Shown here one piece after another: positions 55,240 to 64,000 of a stretch of 64,000 nucleotides of DNA. The translations under genes were made by a program, and so were the position numbers. The DNA lies in the NCBI GenBank assembly GCA_963556195.1, contig OY744531.1, forward strand, positions 50,744,700 to 50,808,699, read 5' to 3'. How positions within the stretch are numbered: position 1 is the first letter of the stretch; the number at the start of each line of letters is the position of its first letter. Source of the stretch: Sepiola atlantica (Eukaryota; Mollusca; Cephalopoda; Sepiida; Sepiolidae). The notes under the pieces are model-generated. The model saw only the letters and a program-made list of their open reading frames with translations. It was not told where the DNA came from and did no database searches.

Positions 55240-55325
55240 TCTACCGTCACTCTATCCATTTCATTAACCCTATTCTTTGAGTGTTTATTTTAGCCTTGGT
55301 AAGTGGTGACTCATTACTAAAAACA
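55240..55325 (+). mobile_element. LINE-A 3' end fragment
   Basis: TAGCCTTGGTAAGTGGTGAC followed by TCATTACTAAAAA is the LINE-A 3' terminus in sense orientation. Confidence 0.65.
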
Positions 55326-55354
55326 ATGTGCTGTGCTAAAACAACCATGACTAG

Positions 55355-55396
55355 AATTAGCAAAGATTTGCTCCCTCTGGTCACATAGTTTGCTAG
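55355..55396 (+). mobile_element. Helitron-like 3' terminus
   Basis: A stem-loop with GCAAAGAT and ATAGTTTGC arms around CTCCCTCTGG precedes TAG and T, parallel to 19,043 and 51,531. The 5' part of this element was not found. Confidence 0.6.
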
Positions 55397-55930
55397 TATG
55401 TATGACGAACGGACATATCCTATACTGCCCCTCCACTCTCCTTCAAAGGGGGAGGTAATGCCTGAGAGGATGGTATCATGATGAACAAACATAGTACACT
55501 ACTTCCCAAAGGAGGAGGTAATATCTGGAAGTATGGTCTCATTACAACAGAAAAGATACCACACTACTCCATTCCAAAAAGGAGGAGGTAATACCTGGGA
55601 GGATGAGATTATGACAACAGAACAGATACTACACTACCCTAACCCCCCCACCCCCCCCAAAAAATAGGAGGTAATACCTTGGAGGATGGTATTATGACAA
55701 GAGAACAGATACTACATTACCCACCTAATTCAAAAAATAGAGAAGGTAATGCATAGGAGGATGGTATCATGACAACAGAAACGATACTACACTACCTCCT
55801 CACACCAGGAATTGAGCATCGAAATATAGTACACTAGTCTGAAATAGTATAGTAAACTGAATTGAGCATCAAGAGATAGTAATAGTATAGTTTCAGCTTC
55901 AGACAGACACATATCAGATTTCTATTAATA
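55397..55930 (-). mobile_element. Minisatellite-bearing Helitron-like element, copy 3
   Basis: About six minisatellite units (GAGGTAATGCCTGAGAGGAT, GGTATCATGATGAACAAAC and GATACTACACTACC variants) at 55,420-55,800. The tail follows with GAATTGAGCATC, GAAATAGTATAGTAAACTGA and CAGACAGACACATATCAG, the last complementary to the Helitron 5' end. Same order as copies 1 and 2. Confidence 0.7.
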
Positions 55931-56719
55931 CTAGATTAATCACAGTGGGACATTAGTTTTTATGAATTTTGGGTAATCGATGCATATATGTAAAGTTGCA
56001 GGTGACATTCTGGTCTTAAACTGTCATGCACTTCGTTAAGTAAAAAATCACTTTTGATAAATTTCAGTAAACGGCGGTTTTGAATTGTGTTCAATTCTAC
56101 TTAAATTCTAACGTTACTACTCCGATCAATGTTAGGAGACAGATTTACTAAAAAGAAGATTTATTTCATATTTTTGGTTCCACGTGTTAATCGGAAAGGA
56201 CTTATGTTTTTGCAACTGTCCGTTTGTGTAACATGTTTTTCCCTTCAATTATTTGCTCGAGGGGCACATGCAAAAGTCTGTAAGGTTCTTCAACTGGTTA
56301 GGCATGACGTTGCTTCTTAGTTATCTGTCAGGGAGTCAACATCTTCATTGAGAATGCCACGTTACATAAATATAAAAATAAAACACTTGTGCTTCTGTTT
56401 GAGAATTCTACTCATATTTCTAGAAGTTTACAACTGAAGACTCGAAAAACACAAAGGGAATTTTCATTGCTTCATGTATTTGATGTTACAATGTTTCTCG
56501 AACTCTTTTATTTTATGTACAATGGAGACTATCTTCCCCCCTCACCACTAGTGAAAGCAAGCGCTAAGAACATCTTTCCTATTCAGTCATAAAATCTGCT
56601 CTGAGAAATACTCATATGCACAGATACCACTCAAATGGACGCATGCATACATACACACATATAATTTGAAAGTGCACACTCATATACGCATGCATAGACA
56701 CATACATTAACACACACTA
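55931..56719. other. Non-coding interval, nothing recognised
   Basis: Two short plus frames (56,129-56,320 and 56,389-56,592) show no family features. CA-rich sequence begins near 56,640. Confidence 0.5.
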
Positions 56720-56800
56720 ATCATTCCATTTCCTTAACGCTTATCCCTGAATGGCACTTGGCCTTGATGAGTGGTGACCCAAATAGTTACAAAAATAAAT
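56720..56800 (+). mobile_element. LINE-A 3' end fragment
   Basis: CTTGGCCTTGATGAGTGGTG followed by ACCCAAATAGTTACAAAAAT resembles the LINE-A 3' terminus, more diverged than at 55.3 kb. Confidence 0.55.
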
Positions 56801-56987
56801 ATGCACACATACAAGGATACACATACACCCAGAGAAATATACTAAGACACCCATACATGCTAATATGCACATGCATACACACATACAAAGTTACAGTCAT
56901 ATGCATACATATATACGGTTATATTCTGATGAACTAACTACCGGTAATGAACTAGTTAATGATAAAAAAAAGATACAGGACAGAGTA

Positions 56988-57169
56988 CATGGACGACGGC
57001 ACTGGGAGGGGGGCAGGGGGGCCCAAGCCCCCCCCCCTTTTTTACTTGGCCCCCCCACTTTACGGTTATCAATAATGAAGTTATATATGCATGTGTTTAA
57101 CCGGCCCTCCCCCCACTTTTTAGGAGAGCCCCCCCCCCCCACACTTTTATAACTGTGCCGCCGGTCCTG
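56988..57169. mobile_element. 182-bp MITE sharing ends with the 2.1-kb hAT-like element
   Basis: The left end CATGGACGACGGCAC and the right end complement CAGGACCGGCGGCAC form terminal inverted repeats, followed by G-runs and a GGGGGGCCCAAGCCCCCC palindrome-like core. GAGTA flanks both ends (56,983-56,987 and 57,170-57,174), an exact 5-bp target duplication. The interior TTTAGGAGAGCC followed by a C-run matches the right end at 49,241-49,258. No coding capacity. Confidence 0.85.
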
Positions 57170-57174
57170 GAGTA

Positions 57175-57520
57175 TACAACTTTATACAATTATTGACGTC
57201 ATTTGCAAGTAAAATGGATAAGTCACTGAGTGTACAATGAACGCTTTCGTTTCGTCCAGACACGGGTTTAGATCTTTGGTGTCATTTCTGCCTTTATTCT
57301 TGTTCCTACTACGCTGCCCCCTAATGACAAGGGCCAGTAACTAATGGTGGCATAACCCGATCTCTCTGTTGATGGGGTCCAAAGGGAATAACTGTAGACC
57401 ATGCAAACCTTCTGGACCTAACACATACCCATATACTCAGACATAAACACTCATATGCAAACACAAATACACACATATATATCAACCTTCACCTTCACAC
57501 CCAAGCCCCTCCACAGGACC
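57175..57520. other. Non-coding interval, nothing recognised
   Basis: No family recognised; CA-rich near 57,420-57,480. Confidence 0.5.
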
Positions 57521-58009
57521 TTAATTGCAATTATGTTGATCGAAATCACTCATGAAACGTGTGAGCAGAATATACTCTTCTTTCTGAGAGACCAAGATAA
57601 GATTGTTTTCTCCCTGAAACAAAAAAAATCGAACAAACGATAAACATTCATTAGTTTCGCAACTTGAGTGATTTGACTTGCATCGACGGCTGAATAAGAG
57701 AGCAGCATAAAATATGGCCTCCGACCTATTATTATAGATCCTATGATTAATGGATGCATCATACGACGAGGGAGGAATACAAAGAATGTTGACCCAATAT
57801 CGAAGAATAGAATTTGCCACAATATCCAATAATCGTATGAGTTTCTTCTGATTTTGAAACTTTTCTTGCAGACTTGACAGCTTTCGGTCAATATCTAAGG
57901 AATTTCCAATGGAACAAAAATTACATATGCAGCAGAATGTCTGTTGGCCGCTCTCTTGTGGTCTGGCGTAGATGCTGTCTTCTGGATGGTAGATAGAAAT
58001 TTTGATCAC
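57521..58009 (-). CDS. Uncharacterised 162-codon open frame
   Basis: This is the longest open frame in the window that is neither simple repeat nor part of a recognised mobile element. It includes a Cys-rich start (QQTFCCICNFCSIGNS), a Lys-rich helix-like stretch (KLSSLQEKFQNQKKLIRLLD) and a hydrophobic middle (IVANSILRYWVNILCIP). I recognise no family, signal peptide or splice context. A second frame overlaps on the same strand. In AT-rich DNA a chance frame of this length is possible, so it may well be spurious. Confidence 0.2.
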   Translation of the reverse strand: MIKISIYHPEDSIYARPQESGQQTFCCICNFCSIGNSLDIDRKLSSLQEKFQNQKKLIRLLDIVANSILRYWVNILCIPPSSYDASINHRIYNNRSEAIFYAALLFSRRCKSNHSSCETNECLSFVRFFLFQGENNLILVSQKEEYILLTRFMSDFDQHNCN

Positions 58010-58837
58010 ACATGTGCAAGAATTGTGGACAATGAGAAATTACTGTTATTGATATATTTTATTTATTTATTCATGAAGCCTCTATGGGGATCTCTTATTT
58101 TAATTAATAATCTCATATGAACTTTTAATAAAAAGAAATTAAAAAGAGTTAACTGGGCAATTTTAATTGATACATTGAGTTTGTTGCAGGGTCCAGTCAT
58201 GAATGATAGGTCTTACAACTAAGAAAGCGATACAGACAAAAATACAGCAATGGCAAAGAAGAAAGGACAAATGCAGTTGAACGGTGTGAAAGATAGAGAT
58301 CGCTTTATTTTACCGAAGAGGTACAAAAGAACTGGAAACTACATAGTAAGGAAAACATCACATGGAGATTAATGTTGGATATCCCTGAGGTACCTCAAGT
58401 AAGTTTGGTCTGCATAGATATGGCCAAGAGCTGGATCGGCAGAAGGTCGACAGCAGGTGCAGGAGATTAAGGAGGACATATGTAGGAGCAAGATGCAGAT
58501 GATGATGATGATGCATGGATCGGTTGATAGCTGCTGTGACAATAGTGATGTTGATGATAGCTGGAAGACAGCCGTAGAAAGAGGGGAGAAAGCTGCTACT
58601 GCTGCTGGATTGTCATTGTTGTAGTGGAGAAAGGGTGCCTTAATGTAAGACAAAAGTCCGTGGAGCTAGGTGCGGTCAGAAGGGACTGAGGAAACGGTGT
58701 TAGGTGTGGAGGTTAGGGGAAAGAACCTTAAAATAGCAGCTGAGTGAAGAAACACACTCCTTTTATATTGTTTTGTGAGCTACTCCTGGAGGGACTTTTG
58801 ATGAGATCTCACTAGTTTGGTTGAATGACGATGTGCT

Positions 58838-58868
<31 letters not shown>

Positions 58869-60089
58869 TGTGTTGTTTTCTGTCACACTGGTTATGGGAT
58901 TACTGAGTTCAAGGATTAAACATCAGGTTTTATTAGGAGTGTAGAGTCATAAATAGAGTCAGCATGACAAGGGCTAAGATGTTGAATATTAAACACTCGG
59001 TTGTGTTAGGTGGGCCACATCATAAAACAGGGTCTGCATAACAAGTTAAATTAATCAAAATAATTGTGGGTTCACACATTTTGGGCCAACAAGAATTCAC
59101 TAAATCTTACTAATGAACACTTTGATTTAAAATGTCATTTTCTTTGTGTTTGAGTGATGAATACCATGCCTAGGATACGACATTGAATGAGATACACAAT
59201 GCATTGGACTATAATTGCACCATTTCCTTGAGCAAGAACCTCATGCTTTATTCATAAAAATGGTACAATTTCTTTCTTGCTGAAAGACTTAGATACTATG
59301 AAGCAAATAGATTTGCAAGACTATTTCAGCTCGACTTCAACTAAAAATATATAATTACTCTTATCCAATTCCAGATAATTTCTGCTTTATAGACAGACAC
59401 AAACATTATATATTCCGATTTCTTTGATTTTTTTATTGGAAATTCACACCAAGTTTTTACTAGAGAAAATCAATTAATGGTAGTAATGAGGGCAACAAAT
59501 TAAAATAAACTTTTCAAAATCACAGAATGATTGGATGAATTAAATACAGGGAGAGACCATTATTCTTATTTTTCTGCTTTTTTCCTTCTTTTCTTTATTA
59601 TTTTTTTTTCCAGGCCTTTTTTAAAAATTTCTTTTCGAAAAGACCCCAACTAGTTAGCTACCAGGAGATTAAATATATTTAAAAAAAAAACAGCGATTTC
59701 TCCCATAAAACTATCCATTTCCTTATAAATCAAATATTTCTGAATAAAGCCAGTGAGGGGTTTATAAGTATAAGTAAAACTCGAGAAAACACTATTTTTT
59801 CCTCTGGGTTCTCTCTCTCAGCTTGAAAACCAAGGTACCATTTTGATCTGAACTTCTGTAATATTATAAATAAATATTACTTTTATCGATGTATTTTAAT
59901 TAATTATTTCTTCAGCCTCTTTCAATCAATAATCTCATTTCAACTTTTAACAAAAAAGTTTAAAATGTTTAATCTCTTTTTTTTTAATAACCCGTCCAAA
60001 ACAAGGCAGGTTTTATAATTTGCTTCATCATCTATTTTATATTTGATTTTTTTGTTAAACTTTTGTTCATCCCAAACAAGGCATATTAC
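58010..60089. other. Non-coding interval with (AAAG)n at 58,838-58,867
   Basis: About eight AAAG repeats lie in otherwise unrecognised sequence. ATTAATAATCTCATATGAAC near 58,103 and CAATAATCTCATTTCAACTT near 59,927 are similar, suggesting an old dispersed or duplicated segment. Confidence 0.5.
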
Positions 60090-60570
60090 CACAGAATGGT
60101 AAGAGGCTACTGTGATAAATACCAGATTTATAGGGGAAACCTAGGTGAGGAGTTGGGCAACAAGATGTTTTTTCACATTATATTTAAATTTCTGCAAGTT
60201 TGTATGGTGAGGGTAAAAGGGAGCAGGAAGGGAATTCCAAAGGCAAGCTATTAGAGTAAAAAATCTTCCGGCATCTAGGGACCTCTTCAGAGAAGGGGTG
60301 TAATTTTGCTGCTAGTCAGATGGGTCGTTGGTATTTACGTTGGGGGGTTATAAGTGCAGTAAGTTTTTTAGGGGCACATTTTGTGGAATTACTTTTAAAG
60401 CAAGAACAGGGATGCAACATTGTGGCAATGCGACAAGGGCTGGAGGTTGGCAGATAGTGCAGAATATATTAGGTTGGAAATTCTTTTTTGCACCCTGTCC
60501 AAGAGGGAGAGGCTAGTGGTTGATGCACTAGCCCAGATGATGCATGGGCGAATGGTGAATTTGAGAATAT
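60090..60570 (-). mobile_element. LINE-B 3' fragment
   Basis: The minus strand gives FTIRPCIIWASASTTS and SLLDRVQKRISNLIYSALSA, matching LINE-B at 44.1 kb (YCCHIWAGAPSTSLSLLDRV). The 3' region contains CTTCCGGCATCTAGGGACCT on the plus strand, matching CTTCCGGCATCTGGGTACCT at 43,918. Confidence 0.82.
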
Positions 60571-61194
60571 CTTTTATAAAATTATCAATATTTTTTAAGT
60601 TATATGGGTTTGAAATGTATGTTATTTTCTGAGTATTCTTAGTATAGACATTACACATAAAAGCAAAGAAAGAAACAAACAGACACGCATGCACGTGTGT
60701 ATACAGAATTGAAAGAAACAATAACATAACAATCTAAATTTGTTTGTTTTATTTGTAATTATGCCAAAAACTGTTTAATTTACATTTTTCACAGCTGTAA
60801 AGTAAAATTTTACTTTCAAATGAAATCATTAGAAAAGAAAAGTTATCTTTTTCTCAGTATCCGTTTCAATTTGGAATTTTGAACACAATACAGAAATAAA
60901 CCGATGAACAGGAATCCTTTTATATTTTGAAAATAGTAACTAAAACACACCACAATTTCTAAAAAGAGAATTAGTGACTTGTATTTAGAAATAAACATAG
61001 CAAGACTTATCACACTTCACAAAGAACTAAAAGTTCTCAAAACTTATAGAAAGTGAGAAAATATCACTGAATGAAACATCTCAGACTAGTAAATTTAGTT
61101 TCAGTGACAGAACGCAAATACTTGGGATTGTAAAAAATGTTCAGAATGTCTAGTCTATGAATATTGAGGATAATCAGGACGGAAGTTAAAACTT
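60571..61194. other. Non-coding interval, nothing recognised
   Basis: No family or frame. Confidence 0.5.
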
Positions 61195-61196
61195 AC

Positions 61197-61229
<33 letters not shown>

Positions 61230-61230
61230 G
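61195..61230. repeat. (CA)n microsatellite
   Basis: About 17 CA repeats with one CG. Confidence 0.93.
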
Positions 61231-61420
61231 GGTGAACGGAAAGTAACACTCTATTATTAAGTGATCGTAATTTATTACTGAAATATGATTTTCACTAGAA
61301 ATGAATATGATAAGAAAGTGTATAGCATGGGGTTTTATTCAAAATTCGATATGGGTGCCAGCGATCACCACCAGCTTCTATAGCTACCTGGAAACTGCAT
61401 CAACTGATTTCACAAGGAAC
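61230..61420 (-). mobile_element. Tc1/mariner-type transposon end
   Basis: ACAGGGTGAACGGAAAGTAA looks like a mariner-group terminal repeat. The minus-strand sequence behind it reads VDAVSR, KLVVIAGTHIEF, resembling the RVxACIxAxGxHxEF end of such transposases. Only the 3' end remains. Confidence 0.55.
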
Positions 61421-61439
61421 TTCTTTTTTTCTTTTTTTC

Positions 61440-61600
61440 TTTTTTTTTACTAATGAGTCAACACTTATCAAGGCTAAAACCCCACTTAGAGATTAGGGCC
61501 AACACACTGAATAGATTGACAGATGAATGGTGATGAATATTATGAGAGTATTGAAAGCAGCAGCCAACCCAGAAAATATCATTTTTTCCCCATTGTCAAA
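61440..61600 (-). mobile_element. LINE-A 3' end fragment
   Basis: ACTAATGAGTCAACACTTAT then CAAGGC is the complement of the terminus; GACAGATGAATGGTGATGAA and TATTATGAGAG match the 36.8-kb copy. The T-rich run at 61,421-61,448 corresponds to its A-rich tail. Confidence 0.75.
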
Positions 61601-61659
61601 AACATTGCTGGATTATCAATTAAACTTGGTTCGGTTGATTGCCGTTGGTAGAAGTTACA

Positions 61660-61816
61660 TGCGACTGGGGACTGCTTGTGAATATGATATTCTCTAGAAA
61701 CTTCGTCCTTCGGTGATCAGGGTGAATGCTATACCAGGTACCAGGTACCAGGTACCAGGTACCAGGGACCAGGAACCAGGTACCAGGGACCAGGAACCAG
61801 GTACCAGGGACCAGGC
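61660..61816 (+). mobile_element. 5S-SINE tail grown into a CCAGGTA minisatellite
   Basis: GATATTCTCTAGAAACTTCG and GAATGCTATACCAGGTA match the 3' part of the 5S-derived SINE at 39.72-39.81 kb. The final CCAGGTA is then repeated about ten times with CCAGGGA and CCAGGAA variants to 61,816. Confidence 0.72.
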
Positions 61817-63340
61817 AGGTGGAAGTATGAGCTCTTCAATTGCCTTTGTTTTGTATATTTCAAGTGTTTGTCATTATTTTAAGACTATTTCTGTATGTTT
61901 AAGGTCATCAGCACAAGTATTTCGGAATTTATTTTAATACATTTCTCATGACAAAAAGATATTATATGCCTGCAAAATTTTGGGAACCAAAAGGTACGTC
62001 TGCATTATCCTAAAAATAGAGTCGTTCATTTTGGTAGGATGGTAAACTGGTAAACATGGCTTTCAAGTGAATTTCCACTAATGAACGCTGTTCACTTTCT
62101 ATTAAAAAAAAATGATTACTTTTCATGAAAGACTTTTCTTCTTTAGTGTGGTTGCTTTTGGCTTTTTTCTAAAGATCTTCCACAACACAGTAGACAACTA
62201 AAAGGAAAAAAAAGCACTAAAAAATGTAAACACAAAGAAATAATAAAAAAAACAATGAAATACATAAAATCCAATTAAGTTAAATGTCCAAATAAAAAAT
62301 AGTGTAACAAAACATAGCGAAAAGCAAAGAAATTGATTTTGACAAATTTACTCTCCATCCCCCAAAAGGTTAAAAGCCTAACCTGATTAATTCTACTAGC
62401 TGAAATACATGTCCATAGCAGGTGTGACAGAGCAGAGTATAATAATTGTGATCCTAAAATGTACACAACTCTTTATATTTTAATGTAGCTGGGGTGTTAT
62501 TCAATCCCCACAGTGCGTCCACTGTAACGCTATGAGAACATGTATATAGAGTTATATGCCTTTACAAAAAAGAATGAGGGATAAACCTGCCTTGAATCAA
62601 AAAATAGTTTTCGTTGATTCTGTTGTTGTCTTAGCGGCTTCTGTGAGAAAGTTAATAGCAAAACACACAAAAGGACACACACTTATAAAATGATATACTT
62701 TTGGTTTTATTTGTAACTTTCCAGTGATGAAAATTCACTAGTGAAACATCTGATCGTCTATGGGTATGCGTAGGTGTGTGTGCATATGTAACTGGTTGCC
62801 GCAGCTAGCCCCCAAAACGTTGCCAGAAAATTAATTTTGTAAATTAGTATACCAATTTTGTAAATTAGTATACAAATTTTAGATACATTCTAAATATGTA
62901 TTATTGTTTTGTTTTCTTCCTAGCCTACATATTTTTCCTGATGGAATTTAAATTCCCACATCATCCGATATTTTTTGTTTTGGGTTACATTCCGTTGTAA
63001 ACATTCAATCTTTGTGTTCTGTTTTGTCCTACCGTACCATGTTACATCACTTCAGAGACAGAAACCGTTTGTGGTATTTCTGTAGTCGAAGTGGTGATGG
63101 AGCAGCCGAGGTTTACTATCTTCTCTTCTCTCTGTAATTCTTATTCTTTTTTATTAAAATCTCTCGTAAACGTTTGTAACAAACGAACAGCACAAATTCT
63201 TTCGCTTTTAAAAAATTATTTGGGGTTTTATTTTTTCTTTATTGTATATATGTATACACGTAAAACAACTTGTCTCTATAATGTCACTGCCGTGTGAGTC
63301 TGACTTGCTCTTTACTTTCTTAATTCTAATAAATACTTTA
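61817..63340. other. Non-coding interval, nothing recognised
   Basis: A 23-base direct duplication (ATTTTGTAAATTAGTATAC) occurs at about 62,833-62,875. Short frames here have no family features. Confidence 0.5.
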
Positions 63341-63470
63341 AAGCGATTCGTCTGGCAGTTTTTTACTCACTAACTTTTGTGTGACGGGACGTATATATAT
63401 ATATATATAAATGAAAATGTATGCACATTGCTTTTCATTATAGAGTGGAGGATTCTTCTTTTTTACTTCT
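63341..63470. repeat. R5 repeat, second locus
   Basis: TTTTTTACTCACTAACTTTTG (first 20 bases) and CATTATAGAGTGGAGGATT recur from 4.77-4.95 kb in swapped order, separated by a (TA)n tract at 63,391-63,408. Confidence 0.6.
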
Positions 63471-63489
63471 TTTTCTTATTTAAAAAAAG

Positions 63490-63713
63490 TAAAGTGGTCG
63501 ACTATAGTTGAGGGCGACCCGAAGGCTTCCTTTTCATTAGTTACTATAACGAAGTGTAAGGGAGGGTACCACTCTTTTCCAGGATTACTCCACTTACCCT
63601 TGATCGTTAACTTATAGTACCATTTTTTGAGTCTTTGGTATGACTCTACTGAAGATTGAACCTTAGTTTTCTGACTCATTAGTGAACACTCTGACCATTA
63701 AACCAAATGAGCC
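63490..63713 (-). mobile_element. tRNA-derived SINE
   Basis: The minus strand from 63,713 reads GGCTCATTTGGTTTAATGG, with a further GTCAGAGTGTTC completing the A-box region, and then AAGGTTCAATCTTCAGTAGA as the B-box region. Spacing fits a tRNA head. The body continues to about 63,490. A functional tRNA is unlikely because the acceptor stem pairs poorly. Confidence 0.75.
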
Positions 63714-63727
63714 GATTATTATTATTA

Positions 63728-64000
63728 TTTACGCACTAGGAGTTCTCACACAGGTCATCACCAGCGATTGCTCACTGACAATAACCGGTGGTGTTCTCTG
63801 GAGTTCGAGTGACAACAAGTCTCCCGAGAATTCCAGTGCTTTCCACTTCTTTCGATACCCATCAGCCGCTTACCATTGATTTCTCGCTGGCAACGGCCAT
63901 TGGTATTCCCTGGGTTTTGGTTGGCAAAATGCCTCTCTAAGGTCCCAGTGTTCTCCTCACTTTTCCAGTGGAGGTCTGATTAGTGCTCTCCCTCCTCGAT
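63728..64000 (+). repeat. R1 dispersed repeat, copy 3, cut by the window end
   Basis: GGAGTTCTCACACAGGTCAT, GCGATTGCTCACTGACAATA, ACCGGTGGTGTTCTCTGG and TCTGATTAGTGCTCTCCCTC match the 15.2-kb copy in order. A (TTA)n run precedes it, as at copy 1. Confidence 0.78.

Noticed and set aside
58369..58653. 94-codon antisense Ser/Ile-rich frame
   Set aside because: Crosses a (GAT)n-like low-complexity patch; no domain seen.
63641..63713. Functional tRNA gene
   Set aside because: A and B boxes are visible but acceptor pairing is poor and a SINE body follows.
1..64000. A complete novel gene cluster or defence-type system
   Set aside because: No host gene, operon-like arrangement or conserved gene neighbourhood is present; the novelty lies in repeat families and their nesting.

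Overview
This 64 kb window is AT-rich, repeat-dense, non-coding metazoan DNA. No host protein-coding gene with a recognisable exon structure could be supported on either strand. Long (TA)n, (TTA)n and (CATA)n microsatellites, tRNA-, 5S rRNA- and U2 snRNA-derived short interspersed elements, several non-LTR retrotransposon families, Penelope-like elements, Helitrons, Tc1/mariner and hAT-like DNA transposons point to a lophotrochozoan, most plausibly a mollusc such as a cephalopod. The species assignment is inference from this repeat spectrum, not from a diagnostic gene.

Layout. 0-5 kb: tRNA-type SINEs with (TA)n tails, a TA-rich block, a 30-bp minisatellite and tandem duplications. 5-13 kb: an antisense LINE-A reverse transcriptase relic, a 5S-derived SINE, a pyrimidine tract, a duplicated fold-back block (8.0-9.46 kb), two copies of a short repeat called R2, and a second LINE type (LINE-C). 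13-24 kb: microsatellites, two copies of repeat R1, an R2 copy split by a U2-derived SINE, a Helitron end with a 68-bp minisatellite, LINE-D and LINE-A tails, a 340-bp-arm inverted repeat, another 5S-SINE and a clean 384-bp MITE. 24.8-29 kb: a Penelope-like retroelement (RT plus GIY-YIG) inside 0.2-kb inverted terminal repeats. 29-36 kb: Tc1 and mariner relics, a Helitron, a fold-back element and a second U2-derived SINE with a 17-bp target-site duplication. 36-43 kb: a 31-bp array, two LINE-A fragments in head-to-head orientation, mariner ends, a 5S-SINE and an exact 82-unit array of a 25-bp satellite. 43-52 kb: LINE-B, a 2.1-kb hAT-like element with 5-bp target duplications nested in a minisatellite-bearing Helitron-like element, and a 1.28-kb Helitron next to a tRNA-SINE. 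52-64 kb: mostly unannotated DNA with a Penelope RT scrap, a third minisatellite element, a 182-bp MITE sharing ends with the 2.1-kb hAT-like element, LINE-B and LINE-A tails, and SINEs at the right edge.

How the parts relate. The window is a stack of nested insertions. SINEs carry (TA)n or (CATA)n tails, Helitrons land in TA tracts, U2-SINEs sit inside R2 and a transposase relic, and the hAT-like element sits inside a minisatellite. All recognisable coding regions are broken by stops or frameshifts. The most unusual items are the U2 snRNA-headed SINE, the near-perfect 25-bp satellite with higher-order structure, and the minisatellite/Helitron/hAT nesting. All similarity statements are by eye; no database search or alignment was run. 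R1, R2, R4, R5 and LINE-A to LINE-D are labels made for this annotation only.
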